A DNA stretch of 64,000 bases from Rhipidocladum racemiflorum (lineage: Eukaryota; Streptophyta; Magnoliopsida; Poales; Poaceae): assembly GCA_036346355.1 (NCBI GenBank), contig JAYEVF010000026.1, forward strand, positions 1,302,001-1,366,000, in the 5' to 3' direction. This document shows positions 43,533-54,936 of the stretch, in pieces. The notes beneath the pieces were generated by a model, which worked only from the letters and a program-made list of their open reading frames with translations, was not told the origin of the DNA and made no database searches. A program made the translations under genes and the position numbers. Position 1 is the stretch's first letter. Each line of letters begins with the position of its first letter.

Positions 43533-44804
43533 CTGGTGTTGTATTGTGGCAAGGGTGAGTACTTGGTACTCAGCAAGTCATGCACAGAATGCAAGCTAAT
43601 ATACTATATGCATGGCTTGGTACAAAGGAATAGCTCAAGGTATATTTGCAGTAAACAGCATTTGACAAGTATCATAAGTAGATTCGAAAGCAGTAGAAAC
43701 AAGTAAAGCATAAATAACTGTTCAAGGAGTTTAGTAAACATCTTTCCCATCCTAGTCCACATTTTCATCAACCTCGTTATTACTCCAAACCAACCTTTCA
43801 AATCCAAGTTATTTTCAGAAAGTCTAACCCTTGACTGTAATCCCCGAGCATTGTCCGATCGTGGACTCGGCTATTCGAATAGATTCTACACTCTGCAGAG
43901 GTTATGCACTTTACCCACAAGATACAGTCAAACACCACAAAGGCGAGTTCCCGTAACAAAGCCTTTCAGAAGCCTCAAACAACACAGGTGGTCCTCTCCG
44001 GTTCGTGCTCTACACCATCCCTTCCCTTAGCCAAGGCGAAGTATGGGACCAACACACCGTTAGATGGGTATCTGGCCACAGCCACGATACGCTCCCCCGT
44101 ACAATCACACAAACGGTGTAATTGACACCCTGAGGCTCCACAAGTGAGTCCTTAGCGACTTAGTCAACTAGGGCTGTCCCATTCCAGCCATGTGGTTGCA
44201 AGTATGACTCAGATCAAAGGCTTGCAAGGTTAAGTCCTTAGGATGACCAGGGCAAGACTACCCGAAGAACCAAATCAACATCCCCAGTGCCACACTGGCC
44301 CACCTGATCATTCTTGCCACATGCCCCGGCCGAAAACTATTTATCAAAACCCCAGTTGATTACCAAGCACCACGTGCTATCAACATCACATGATACCTTT
44401 CCAAAACAGGTTCAATATATCATTAAGTCAATATTAACATTTGATTGTCCAAAATCATGTCATGAGCACGTAGCAGGTCTAGGCAATACACTACAACGGT
44501 CTAAAACCCATGTTGGCAATTTGATTATGTCCAACTAGTAAACCACAACTAGGGTGACAAGGGGTCAAGGCACATATTTAATTAATCAAGGTGTCATACA
44601 GCGAATTGGTATTTATCTAATCTCCTATATTCAAACGAAGTATTTTCTAATTGAACTAGCATGCAATAATTTGAACCAAAATAGATTTCAAAATGGGATC
44701 AACATGGTCAAAGCATAACTTGCCTTCAAAGAGTACTTGTTTTTGGTCTTGAGTTGGATCCTGAGTCAACACTTCTCCTTCGAATCCTTCCGGCACTTCA
44801 ACGT
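43533..44804 (-). other. Splice-like module in the solo LTR: mini-exon 44724-44804, GC-AG intron 43533-44723
   Basis: The mini-exon is 81 bp, the same length as in element A. The donor is AG|GCAAGT at 44718-44725 and the second acceptor CAG at 43533-43535. The acidic frame across the junction is kept with few changes. Confidence 0.5.
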
Positions 44805-46064
44805 CTACTCGTTACGCGTGCAAATAGCAATAAATGAATAAAACAGTGGACAAAAAGTGTCCAAACATCCAAATAAAATCCATAAACAGAGAGAACATAA
44901 TTTTCTGGATTTTTAGGAACTGGAATCGTTCAAATCGGAGTTAAAACGCAAAAGTTATGATTATTTAAAGTTTAAATAATCAATTAAATAATTTTACAGA
45001 GAAAAACTTTAGTCCAAAAATTAAATAAAATTCATATTTAGGTAGATCTCAATTTTATACAAATTTAGAAATTTGAATCACTCAAATCGGAGTTGAAACG
45101 CAAAAGTTATAAGCGTTTGAAGTTTTGAAACAAAATCTGAAATCATTATTTCGAATTAATAAATCATTTTCTTTTTCGGAAATTAATTATTGCGTCAGCC
45201 TGGACACGTGTCATCCTGTGATTGGTCCACAGTGACCTGCTGACGTCAGCACCGAACGGCCTCCATGATGACGTCAGCATGACGTCATCATGCCACGTGG
45301 CATGCCCCGGGTGCTGCCACGTGTCTCGGTCCATGGACTGAGTCCACGGCCGGCACGGTCCATGGTGGACGTGGCCTCACGGCTCTGAGAGGTTGACACG
45401 CCGGGTCCCACCCGTCGATGGAGTCACGTGCCGCGGTGAGGCTCTCTCGGGCGAGACACTGTCATGCGGGCCCCGCATGTCAGTGACACGCAGTCACGCC
45501 CAGGCTCGGCCGCTGGCACGCGGGCCCGGCCTGTCAGTGACTCAACGCACGGCGCGGCGGCTACGTGGCATGATCACGGCCGTTCGATCTAGATCGGACG
45601 GTCCAGATCTACCCTAGGCTAACACCGTTATAGAGTACACGGCGATCGTGGGCCGTTGGATCTAGATCCAACGGTCCCGATCCGATCTAGGTTTTAGGGT
45701 TTTGGTTGCACGTGGGCTCACCTGGATCGTTGGATTTCGATCGAACGGTTGACGTGCTTCGAGGGCGATGATGGCGTTGCGGTGGCGCTGCTCCGCCGGA
45801 GTTGGGGAAGGCGACCACGGCGACGGCGCCTTGGGGCTCCTCCGACGAGATGAAAGGCACTCTCGGGTGCGTCTCAAAGCGAGGAGTCCGGATCTGTGCT
45901 CGGTGGCGGCGGAGACGGCTCGACGACGGCGGGCGCGGCGAAAACCGAAGCGGAGAGAGGGAAGGAACCACGGCGAGCAATTGCAGCTACGCGGCGGCGG
46001 CTAGGGCTCTGAAACTTGAGGCGAAAGATGCGCACGGCGACGGGCTTCAACGGGGTGGCCTCGG

Positions 46065-46076
46065 GGCTTTAAATAG
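46065..46076 (-). promoter_or_regulatory. TATA-like box of the solo LTR
   Basis: The minus strand reads CTATTTAAAGCC, matching in position the CTATTTATTGCG of the element A LTR. Confidence 0.5.
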
Positions 46077-46701
46077 TGCCTCGGCGTGCGCGCAATCCGT
46101 GAAACCCTAACGGGCACGGCGGCTACGCGGCGGAGCTCTCCGAGTCGGAGACGGACGGGGAAGACGACACGGGAGCCGTCCACGTGGTGCGATGCACGGC
46201 CACGATCGCACGGGCGCGACCGGGTCCGGTCCAAACACGGCTCGGGTCGGGGTCGGGTCGATCATGACCGTTGGATCTCGATCCGACGGTCCCCGTGGGT
46301 TTGGGTTCGAACGTGGTTCGGTCGAGTCGGCTGGCTCGGGTCGGACTCGAACTCGAGTCTGACTTCGGGCTCGGCCGGATGAACAAGGCAAACCCACTCG
46401 CATTTTCCAGCGATTTAATAATTAAAATAATTCCCAGTAATTCATTTAATTCATTAAAAATAGCAAAAGACTCAGAAAAATTCCAGAAAAATTCTGGAAA
46501 ATACTTTGGATCATTTTGGACTCAAATAAAATATTTCCAACAAAATTTTATTTGCAAATTTTAATTCTTTAATTATTTCAATATGGAATAAATTCAAATT
46601 AAATCCAAATAAATCCAAATAAATTCCAGAAAATTCCAAAAATTCACCAAAGTGCAAAGCAACACTTAATTTCATGAAAAGCAAAAATTTGGGGTGTTAC
46701 A

Positions 46702-49700
46702 GTCAGCTTGCTAGCTTTTGACAAATACTGAACTCGACGTACGACGAGATCGCCAACTTACAAGGTCCTTGGTCGAACTGATTTAACCGCGTGCCTACAA
46801 AGCGCCTATAGGTAAACCGCGGATCGCGGCAAAGCCCATTTGCATGTTGCTTCTGCGAGGTCTAGTTCTAAGAGTCGCTCGTCCTCTTGGTCGATGTCAT
46901 CAACCAGGTGCACTCTTGGAAAACCCAGCACAATCTCGACGGGCAAAATAGCCTCTGCACTGTAGACGAGCTGAAAAGGAGTTTTACTTGTAGCTCGACT
47001 TGTCATAGTGCGAACCAACCTAAGGACAAAAGGAAGCTCATCCACCCACGCTTGTACATGCTGGTTGAGGTTTTTGAAAACCCCTCTTTTTGATTCCTTG
47101 GTATTTGTCCGTTTGCTTGCTCGGCCGCTCCATTACTCTGCGGATGTGCTACAAAGGTGAAGCAGACCTTTGTCTCGATGCCTTCGCAATAGGCCTGAAG
47201 CAGTTCACTGGTGAACTAAGTGCCATTATCCGTGATGAGACGATTGGGTATGCCAAAGCGCGTCACCACATTGTTGCAAAAAACCTTCTGGTTTCTTGAG
47301 GCGAAATGGTCGACACGGGTTCGGCTTCGATCCACTTAGTAAAATTGTCGATGGCCATGATCAAGACTTACAGCCTTTCTGGCTTTGAGGAAAAGGTTCG
47401 AGTATATCAACCCCCAAACTGAGAATGGCCACGATAAAAGAATGGTTTGAAGCGCGTATGATGGCTGATGGACCTTACGAGCATGAAATTGGCATGCCCT
47501 GCAAGTTGTCACAATCGAACGAGCATCGGCTAAGGCCGTTGGCTAATAGTAACCCAATCTAAAGGCTTTGCTCACTAGCGTTCTAAAAGATGAGTGAGCC
47601 CCGCACATTCCTTCGTGGATATCTCGAAGAAAGTACTTGCCCTCTTCTTGAGAGATGCACTTGGAAAGGACTCCTAGTGCTCCCTTGTGGTATAAGACGC
47701 CCTCGATCAATTTGTAAGGAGAGGATCGCCTTATAAGCCTGGAATGATTGATTTCTTCCTTGGGCAGTGTCCCATATGCAAGATATTGAATGAATGGTGT
47801 CATCCAATTCACACCATGCTCGAGAAGAGAGACATTACCGCATGCATCTAATGCCTCTTCTACAGAGGGAATGGAGGGCTTGAATAAGTGCTCGACGAGC
47901 ACTCCTGCCAGAGCGGAAACTTAGGAGGAGCCGAGCTTCGAAAGTTGGTCAGCCAGGGAATTATCCTTCCTGGGGATGAAGAGTACCTCAAAATTCTTGA
48001 CATACTTCTCCATCTTCCTCACTTCAACCAGGTAAATCGCCATTGAGTTATCGGAACACTGATACTCCTTATTGACCTTGTTGATGACCGATTGTGAGTC
48101 GCCTTTCATAGTAAGTCGTTGGACTACGAGCTCTTCACATGCTCGTAGCCCTGCTAAGAGGCCTTCATACTCTGTCGCGTTGTTGGTCATGGCAAAGTGT
48201 AATTGGACAACATAATGAAGTTGCTCTCCCTGAGGGGAGATGAGCACAACCGCAGCCCTCGAGCGTTTATAGGCTCGCGAAAATACATGATCCACCGGTC
48301 TTCTTCATATCTATCGAGCTCGGCAGCAGGCGGTGCTAGGTGTGTCCACTCTGCTACAAAGTTTGCCAAGACCTGGCATTTCATCGCCGTGTGAGCTAAA
48401 AATTGGATCTCGAACTCAGTGAGCTCCATGGCCCACTTCGCATTCGGCTGCTAGCGTCTTGATTTCTGAGGATCTCCCAAAGTGGAAAGTTGGTTGCGAC
48501 CATGATCCTGTGTGCTTGGAAATAATGTCGTAACTTTTTGGAAGCTACGAGTAGCGAGTACAAGATCTTCTGGACCTCAAGGTAGTGCTCCTTTGATCCG
48601 TGCAAAACTTTGCTGATGTAGTAGATTGGTCGTTACGCTCCATCCCTTTCCACTGTTAAGATTGCGCTTACCGCCTGCGGGGTTGCTGCTAAGTACAAAA
48701 GCAAGGTCTCCCCCAATCCAGGCCTGGTCAAGATGTGCGGTCTACACAGGTACTGCTTCAGCTCTTCGAAAGAGCAGTTTGCTTCTTCCGTCCAGTGAAT
48801 TTTCCATGCTTGCGGAGTGCCTTGAAGAAAGGCAACCCCCATTCTCCTAACATGGAAATAAAACAACTTAAAGCCGCCATTCATTCGGTCAAGCCTTGAA
48901 CCTCCTTTACACAACTTGGTGGTCACATGTTTTCGATGGTTTCAATTTTTTCTGGGTTCGCCCCGATGCCTTGTGGACCGACCATGTAGCCAAGCACCTT
49001 GCCCGCCCTTACACCGAAGACACATTTTTTTGGATTAAGCTTTATTTGATGCTTGTTGAGGTTATAAAAGGTTTCCTCAAGGTCGGAGACATGGCTCGAA
49101 GCAAGCTTACTTTTGACCATTATGTCGTCCACATACACTCCAGATTGCGACCTATCTGGTCTGAAAGGTTTTCTACATGAGACGCTGGAAGGTTGCATCA
49201 GTGTTCCTAAGACCGAAAGATATGGTCGTGTAGCAGAACGTGCCAAACGGGGTAATGAAGAAAGTTTTCTTTTCATCTTCAAGTGATATGCTGATCTGGT
49301 GGTAGCCCGAGTAGGCATCCAAGAAGCTCATCACTTGGGACTCCACCGTCGCGTCGACCAACTGATCTATGCGAGGCAGCGGGAAATTATCCTTGGGATA
49401 GGCAGCATTTAAGCCCGTATGGTCGACACACATGTGCCATTTGCCCCCCTTTTTCTTGACAATGACCGGATTCGCTAGCCATTCTGAATGCTCAACTTCC
49501 CGAATGAAGTCAGCTTTGAGGAGCTTGTCGAGTTCTTCCCGGATGATAGCCTGTTTTTCTAGGGAGAAACATTTGAGCTTTTGCCACATTGGTTTCTTGT
49601 CAGGTTGAACTGCTAGCCTGTGCTCAATGACTTCCCTTGGGACTTCGGGCATGTCAGATGGTTCCCAGGTGAACACATCTGCATTCCTCCGAGGAAAGTC

Positions 49701-50396
49701 ATGAGCTCGAGTTCCTATTTAGGATATAAGGAAGATCCTAAATGTACGACCTTGGTCGGCTCCGCGTCACTTAGCGGAATTAGCTTGGTCTCTCCTCCGG
49801 GCTGGAGGGCAATGTTTAGCCGAGAATTTTTCGGCTCTTGGACGGGGCCGCATTGAGGCAACTGCCCAACCATGTCTAGCGCCTTCTTGTCGCAGCTCAG
49901 AGCCACCTTTTGGTTCCCTCTGACGATGATCACTCCGACTGGTCCTAGAATTTTCAGGCACTGGTACGCGTGATGAACTTGGCAAGAGCCGGTCTGCCGA
50001 GGATAGAGTTATAGGCTGACTCGAAATCAACCACTTCAAAGGTGATCATTTCTGTCCAGAAATTACTCAAAGTCCTGAACGTGACGGGCAAGACGACCTG
50101 GCCAAGATGCTTGACCAAGGTGCCTGAAATAATCCCGTAGAAGGGAACTGCTATGTTTCTTATTTTGAATTGAGGAACTTGCATCTTGTCCAAGATCTTT
50201 GAGGATATGACATACAAAGAGCTTCTGCAATCGATAAGCACCCATCCCACCGTAGTGTTATTGATGGTCGGGTTCACGACCATTGGAAGCTTCTGGGGAA
50301 TGGATAGTCCAAGGGGACAATCATCCTTGGAGAAGGTAATGGACAGTTCGAACCATTTGAGCTACTGCACGGGAGGCTTGTTTTGGGAGACATGAT
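46702..50396 (-). pseudogene. Tat2 protease, RT, RNase H, additional RNase H and integrase, heavily broken
   Basis: Protease at 50283-49954 reads VLIDCRSSLYVI, so the catalytic Asp-Gly pair is damaged, followed by SAYNSILGRPAL. RT (49676-48923) has WLANPVIVKKKGGKWHMCVD, FLDAYSGYHQ and YVDDIMVKS, split by a frameshift near 49180-49310. The RNase H C-terminus and additional RNase H (48429-47921) show NNATEYEGLLAGLRACEEL and KGDSQSVINKV. Integrase begins at 47902 (DIHEGMCGAH); its DNGT(stop)F motif has TAG at 47216-47218. The tail LVYSAEAILPVEIVLG is at 47045-46806. Most domains lie in different frames. The right edge at 50396 is cut by element E. Confidence 0.9.
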
Positions 50397-52425
50397 TGTG
50401 ATGCCCTAGAACTTAAGAGCGATCCTAGGGTTTTCTTTCATGGTTGTTCCGGAAAGAAGGAGGGTTTTGTCGGGGAATGAAATAATTAAAGAATATGCAG
50501 CAATTTAATATTAAAATTAGAGTTTGGGGCTAGTTTTAGCTGGGCTAAGGCAACCTGGGCCTGGGCCGGGAATTTCCTTCCCACCTTCCCCCTCCCCACG
50601 CCTTGGTGGGCCGGCCCACCTCTCCCTTAGTGGCGCCACCCCCTCCCCCAAACCCTAGGCGCCACCACTTCCTCCCCTTGGCAGCCACCACTCCCTCCCC
50701 TAGGCAGCCGCCCCTCCCCTTCTCCTTCCCGGCGTGGTGGTTCGAGGATCCACCGCGGTTCGCGAAGGAAAATTCGAGAGGAGGACAGATTTCCGTGTCG
50801 GGGATCGTTGCGCAATCTTTGTGGGTTCTCAAGGGAGAACTCAAGGTAAAATTTCCAATCTTTTACCCCTATTCTACCTAGGGATTAGGAGGGTATTAGA
50901 TCTGGTGGTGTTTGGTTTGGATGGATTTTGATGGGGGAGAAGGGTAGTTGCTCACGTGGTGCTGTTTCTGAGAGGGGAGAATGTGCAGCACAGATTGTTT
51001 CGCGTTTTACGTGACCTAGACGATTTTTCCTGAAGAAACCTATAACAAGAAAGTTGTAGATAACGTCACGACCTAGCTTCTGTAATTTGTTCAGAATTTT
51101 TGAGGCATCAGTCTGAGAGTTATCGCTATTGGAAGATGACAAACAGAATCTGGAAACAGATTTCGTCCACTATGTTGTACGGTTGTTTAGGCATGTTTAA
51201 CAGCGGAATTGAAATTTTTAACCTTGATGAAAGTTTTAGATCTAGTCAATATCTAGCTAATGTAATTTTTTTGTATTTTTATGAACAGTAGAAAAAAAGA
51301 TACGAAATTGGGAAGAGAGGGTGCTGCTGTTCGATCCGGACAGATCGGGGTTTTTGGCGTTTAAATGGGAACGGGGAGTAGGAAGCGTGTGTTTGAATTG
51401 TGTGATGAATTGTGATGTCGCTATGTACTGAAATAATGTTTGTTCAGGTGGTGCTACTGCTGGGCGTATCTAGGTTCATCGTCCACGTCGGTAAAGGCAA
51501 GTGGAAGTAGTTGTATTGTTAAGCTATACATTGTTGCTTGCTTCGCCTTCATTATAAACTCCAATTACAGCAATCATACATGGTTTAATCACTTGCTTTG
51601 AGGATTGCAATATCTTGACTGGCATTGTGATGTTGTGGTTTAACTATGAATCATGAGTAAGGTGAAGAATGATGTTGTTCACCGGATGAATTGCCTAAAC
51701 ATTTCATCTCTATGATATTTGCTTTCTATCCATGCTATATGATGATATGCAAACATGTGGACTCAGTGGGAGGGGTTATGAATGAATTCATGCATGAAAC
51801 ATTAACTGCATAATCATGCATTGGAAGTTTGTCGACGCCAGCGTGCGCGACCGTACCGGTACAACACCATTTGTTCCTAAGAAAGGGCACGGTGAGGAGG
51901 AACATGGCATAAGCATGTGCATCAATCATATGCATTTTACTGAAGTGGTGTGGACTCTTTGACGTGGTATTGTATATGAGGAATGTGGAATGCTAGATAT
52001 ATGGTGGATGTGTTATTTGTATTAGTTGTTCCGCTTGCTGAGATGACCCAATCTCACTACTTGCTGTTTTGATGTTTTCAGGTAGCGCACGTGCGTCGTA
52101 AGCATGAAGGGTGGGCTAGCAACATAATAAATTTTCTGATGTCATCACGACTCACATGATCTAGTGCTTTAAATAATTCATTAGTTGGATGAAATTTTAT
52201 TACAAATAGACCCATTGTTGTTCCCTTTAAACTTGTTCTCGTTTATGGTTGTCCCATTAGAGATGTGTTATATTTATGGTTGATACCTGGTTGATTTAGA
52301 CTCGTTGTCTCTAGTATTGATGTCGTGATATTATTCCTATTTGAATTGCTTCCGTATTGTCCTATTTTAGGGGAAATGCTGTCGAATTGTTCCCTTACAA
52401 CAGTTAGAATTTATGGGGTGTTACA
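50397..52425 (+). repeat. 5' LTR of element E (2.03 kb)
   Basis: It begins TGTGATGCCCTAG where Tat2 stops and ends GGGGTGTTACA, followed two bases later by a primer-binding site. A GC-rich leader-like block (50560-50845) is followed by a GTAAAA donor at 50845/50846 and the splice-like module 51448-52081. The left flank ATGAT (50392-50396) should recur beyond the window. A GCATG-rich middle and the AG acceptors parallel the D LTR, though the sequence is mostly different. Confidence 0.85.
51448..52081 (+). other. Splice-like module in the E LTR: mini-exon 51448-51496, GC-AG intron 51497-52081
   Basis: Acceptor TTCAG (51443-51447), a 49-bp mini-exon, donor AG|GCAAGT (51495-51502), CTCAC at 52053-52057 and second acceptor TTTTCAG ending at 52081. 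A first intron could run from 50846. Its lengths (602 and 585 bp) are nearly those in D (588 and 584 bp). Confidence 0.5.
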
Positions 52426-52427
52426 GT

Positions 52428-52439
52428 TGGTATCAGAGC
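52428..52439 (+). promoter_or_regulatory. Primer-binding site of element E
   Basis: TGGTATCAGAGC, the complement of the initiator tRNA-Met 3' end, begins two bases after the LTR. Confidence 0.92.
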
Positions 52440-52664
52440 GGGCTGTAAGTCCTTGGAATGTGTATTTTTTAGTGTCATACTATAGGATACAACTAAAATG
52501 TGTTGTGGAATAACTTAGAAACATGGCCTAGGTTTTAACTAAATTTTTTTCATAGGATAGCAACATTAAAACTTGTGTAAGTGGAATCACTAATTTAAAA
52601 TCTGACACACATGGATGCACAGTAGGAAAGGGTATGGGTACCGTTGCTTTCCGTTTAAATATTG
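52440..52664 (+). mobile_element. Element E internal region, first part, ending at the D insertion
   Basis: It aligns with the first 225 bp of the D internal region (from 54937), including AACTTAGAAACATGGC, ATAGGATAGCAACATTAAAA and ATGCACAGTAGGAAAGGGTA. It carries no coding frame. The D insertion duplicates TATTG at 52660-52664. Confidence 0.85.
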
Positions 52665-53204
52665 TGTGACACTACGGTTTGGTGTGACGTTATAGAAGGT
52701 GAAATTAGAGAATAAAACCTTTCGGCTTGAGGTTTACTCGCGTTTTTGGGCCTTTTGAAGCGTTGTGACACCACAGAGTGTCGTAACCTTATTTAACGTG
52801 CATGATAAGGTTAATAACATTATGAGATGTGGAATTAAGGTTAAAACTATAGGATATGGAGGTTAATAGCTTTTAAGGCGTTCCTGGCCGTTTCCTGGTT
52901 TTGGGCCTTCCCGGGGGAGTTTGGGCCTTGGTGGGCTTTGGTGGGATGGAGTAGGTCTCCGTAACGGACTAGGATTGGGTGTGGGGGCTGGTAAAAGGGC
53001 TCCCCACCAGCCTTTTGGGCGTGCTCCCCCTGCCCTTGGGCGCCCCCACCGCTCCCACCAAGCCCGAGCCGCCCCCCCCCCCATCCCCACACCCATCCGT
53101 GCGCCTCCACCTCCCCCATTGCTCCCCATTGCACACCACCTCTCCTCCACCCCCTTGCTGCCCTAGGGTGGCCTCCCCACCCCTGCATCCTCATGGATCC
53201 ATCC

Positions 53205-53231
53205 GAGGAGCGAGGAGCGAGGAGCGAGGAG
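53205..53231 (+). repeat. GAGGAGC heptamer run, 3.9 units
   Basis: Three full units and one partial. The 3' LTR has 9.9 units at the same place (59559-59627), so the array changed by six units after insertion, or during the last reverse transcription. Confidence 0.9.
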
Positions 53232-53849
53232 ATCTATTGGAGATTCGTTCGTTGGGCAAAGGTATGATCATGGGGATCCTTGGGTTTGATCTAGGTACTG
53301 TTCTTAGGGTGTTTATGAAGTTTTTAGATCAATTGGTGGTGCTGGGTTGGAGTTCTTTGGGTTAGATCTAGACGTTGCCACGTTTACGCTTTGGGCAGAT
53401 TGAGCAATCGGGCTAGGGTTCGAAGTTTTAAATCGATTTAGAATCCGAATCTGTCCGTGCGGACTTAAAAGAAGTTGTAGATAATTTAATTATATTTCCG
53501 TGGACATAAAGCACGTTAAAATCCGATCAGCCGTTTGAATATTATGGCCGCTTTACCGAGCGTGTTAAAATATGTGACGCGATTGGAACAGATCTCGTGT
53601 CTGTAGATTAAACAACTTTAGAGGCCGAATCAGATACCTAGACAAAGTTGGGAAATTTCCTAAGCTACGCGAGGGTGTACTCGTTTAATTCATTCGAGTC
53701 CCGTAACTCAAGTTATGCCTTTTGCAAGGCTGTGTCCCGACGACAGAACCTCTGCTTTAGGTTTTGCGAGTAGGGGTCAATGTCGGGTTAGATGGGGGTT
53801 TGCGTACTATTTTGTGGTTATGATTGTGATTGTGTGATACCCTGTGCAG

Positions 53850-54487
53850 GAGGTGTGACCCGAGTGCCTTCTACTTCCCGCCAATCCGTTGCACGTGGTT
53901 GAGGCAAGTGTGTTGTGATGCATAGCGAGTTGTAGGTTGCATGTTGAAATTAGATTGAATTGTCTACATGATATATGACCACTTGCCATGTTTTAATGAT
54001 TGCTATGATATTATGAGCATGTTTAAGATGTTATGATGCCATGTGTTAATATATGAGTTTTATATATTGTTGGCATGCTGGCATACATGACATGTTACAT
54101 GGCGAAGCGGTGAGAAAGTCATTAACTAATCAGGAAGGTCGGTGAGAAAGTTATGACTAATCCGAGAGCCAATAGAGTAAGTCCTACATCGTGATTCCAT
54201 CTACCGTGGGTTGTGGAAGCGAGGAGTAGGCACCCTCCATCTTCGGGATGGAAGGGGAGAGGGTGCACACCGACGGGTGTGTACTCAACCATACCGGTAT
54301 GAGTTTCCAAGGAGATATGAGCATTGCATTGCATTGCAAACACAATGATGATGATTTTGTTAAAGTGTTCATGATTGAGATGATATACATGATGTGAGAT
54401 GTTATTTTCTATGATATTGTTATTGTTGTCCATTACAATATGCTTGCCGAGTTTCGAACTCACGCTTGTGTTTTATGTTGTTTTTAG
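53850..54487 (+). other. Splice-like module in the D 5' LTR: mini-exon 53850-53903, GC-AG intron 53904-54487
   Basis: Acceptor CTGTGCAG, 54-bp mini-exon, donor AG|GCAAGT (53902-53909), CTCAC at 54459-54463 and acceptor TTTTTAG ending at 54487. A first intron 53262-53849 has canonical GT and AG ends. Confidence 0.5.
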
Positions 54488-54924
54488 GTACTTTGAGATC
54501 GGCATGCGGGAAAAAGGGTTTAGCTACACTTGTACACATAGCTCCACCATCATAGTCTATGATTAATCACTTGGAGACATGATTTAAAGAGTTGTGCCAT
54601 AAAGTTAATGTATGGTTTAATCTAGCATGCTTGTGATCCCTTATTTGCTTCGTTATAGTTTATGAAGTGGTTGAGCGTGGTATTATTGGCGTAGTTTGAT
54701 GATACATCCATTTATGTTGATGTTTTAGATGTCGTGTGCGATGATATATCTTGCCATGATATTGATATTGTGTTAATTCATGGAAAAACAAAGGAGATGC
54801 TGCCGAAATATCGGTTTTTAGCATATGTACCTTTGCTGGAATTTATGTTTAAATGTGATATTTAGTTGTTGTTTAGCTTATGTTTGGTAGCATTCGGGCA
54901 TGTTAAATACCGGGGTGTTACAGT

Positions 54925-54936
54925 TGGTATCAGAGC
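54925..54936 (+). promoter_or_regulatory. Primer-binding site of element D
   Basis: TGGTATCAGAGC, the initiator tRNA-Met type, two bases after the 5' LTR. Confidence 0.93.

Larger units (their letters stand above)
43187..46701 (-). repeat. Solo LTR of the A family (3.5 kb), duplication GTCAG
   Basis: On the minus strand it runs from TGTAACACCCC (46701) to GGGTCCCGACA (43187), with perfect GTCAG copies at 43182-43186 and 46702-46706. It matches the element A LTR closely over the first 300 bp and the last 1.5-1.9 kb, but the GC-rich core differs. It holds a TATA-like box (46065-46076), four quasi-palindromes (45580-46290) and a splice-like mini-exon (44724-44804). Confidence 0.95.
38222..50396 (-). 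mobile_element. Tat2: second Tat-lineage Ty3/gypsy element, minus strand, truncated on the right
   Basis: Right to left it has a protease relic (about 50283-49954), RT, RNase H, additional RNase H and integrase (to 46702 and 43186-43085), a plus-strand antisense gene (39147-42147) and a 3' LTR (38925-38222). Solo LTR 43187-46701 splits the integrase C-terminus. Element E begins at 50397, so gag and the 5' LTR would lie right of the window. Antisense extra genes between pol and the 3' LTR are a known feature of some Tat elements. Frameshifts and nonsense codons are dense, which makes it older or faster-decaying than Tat1. Confidence 0.88.
52665..54922 (+). repeat. 5' LTR of element D
   Basis: Begins TGTGACACTACGG and ends GGGGTGTTACA. 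It has a CpG-rich first block, a short GAGGAGC heptamer run (53205-53231), an AAAG|GTATGA donor at 53261/53262 and the splice-like module 53850-54487. Confidence 0.95.

Noticed and set aside
52853..53194. Gly/Trp-rich minus-strand frames in the D LTRs
   Set aside because: They mirror the C-rich leader block and are repeated in both LTRs; no domain.
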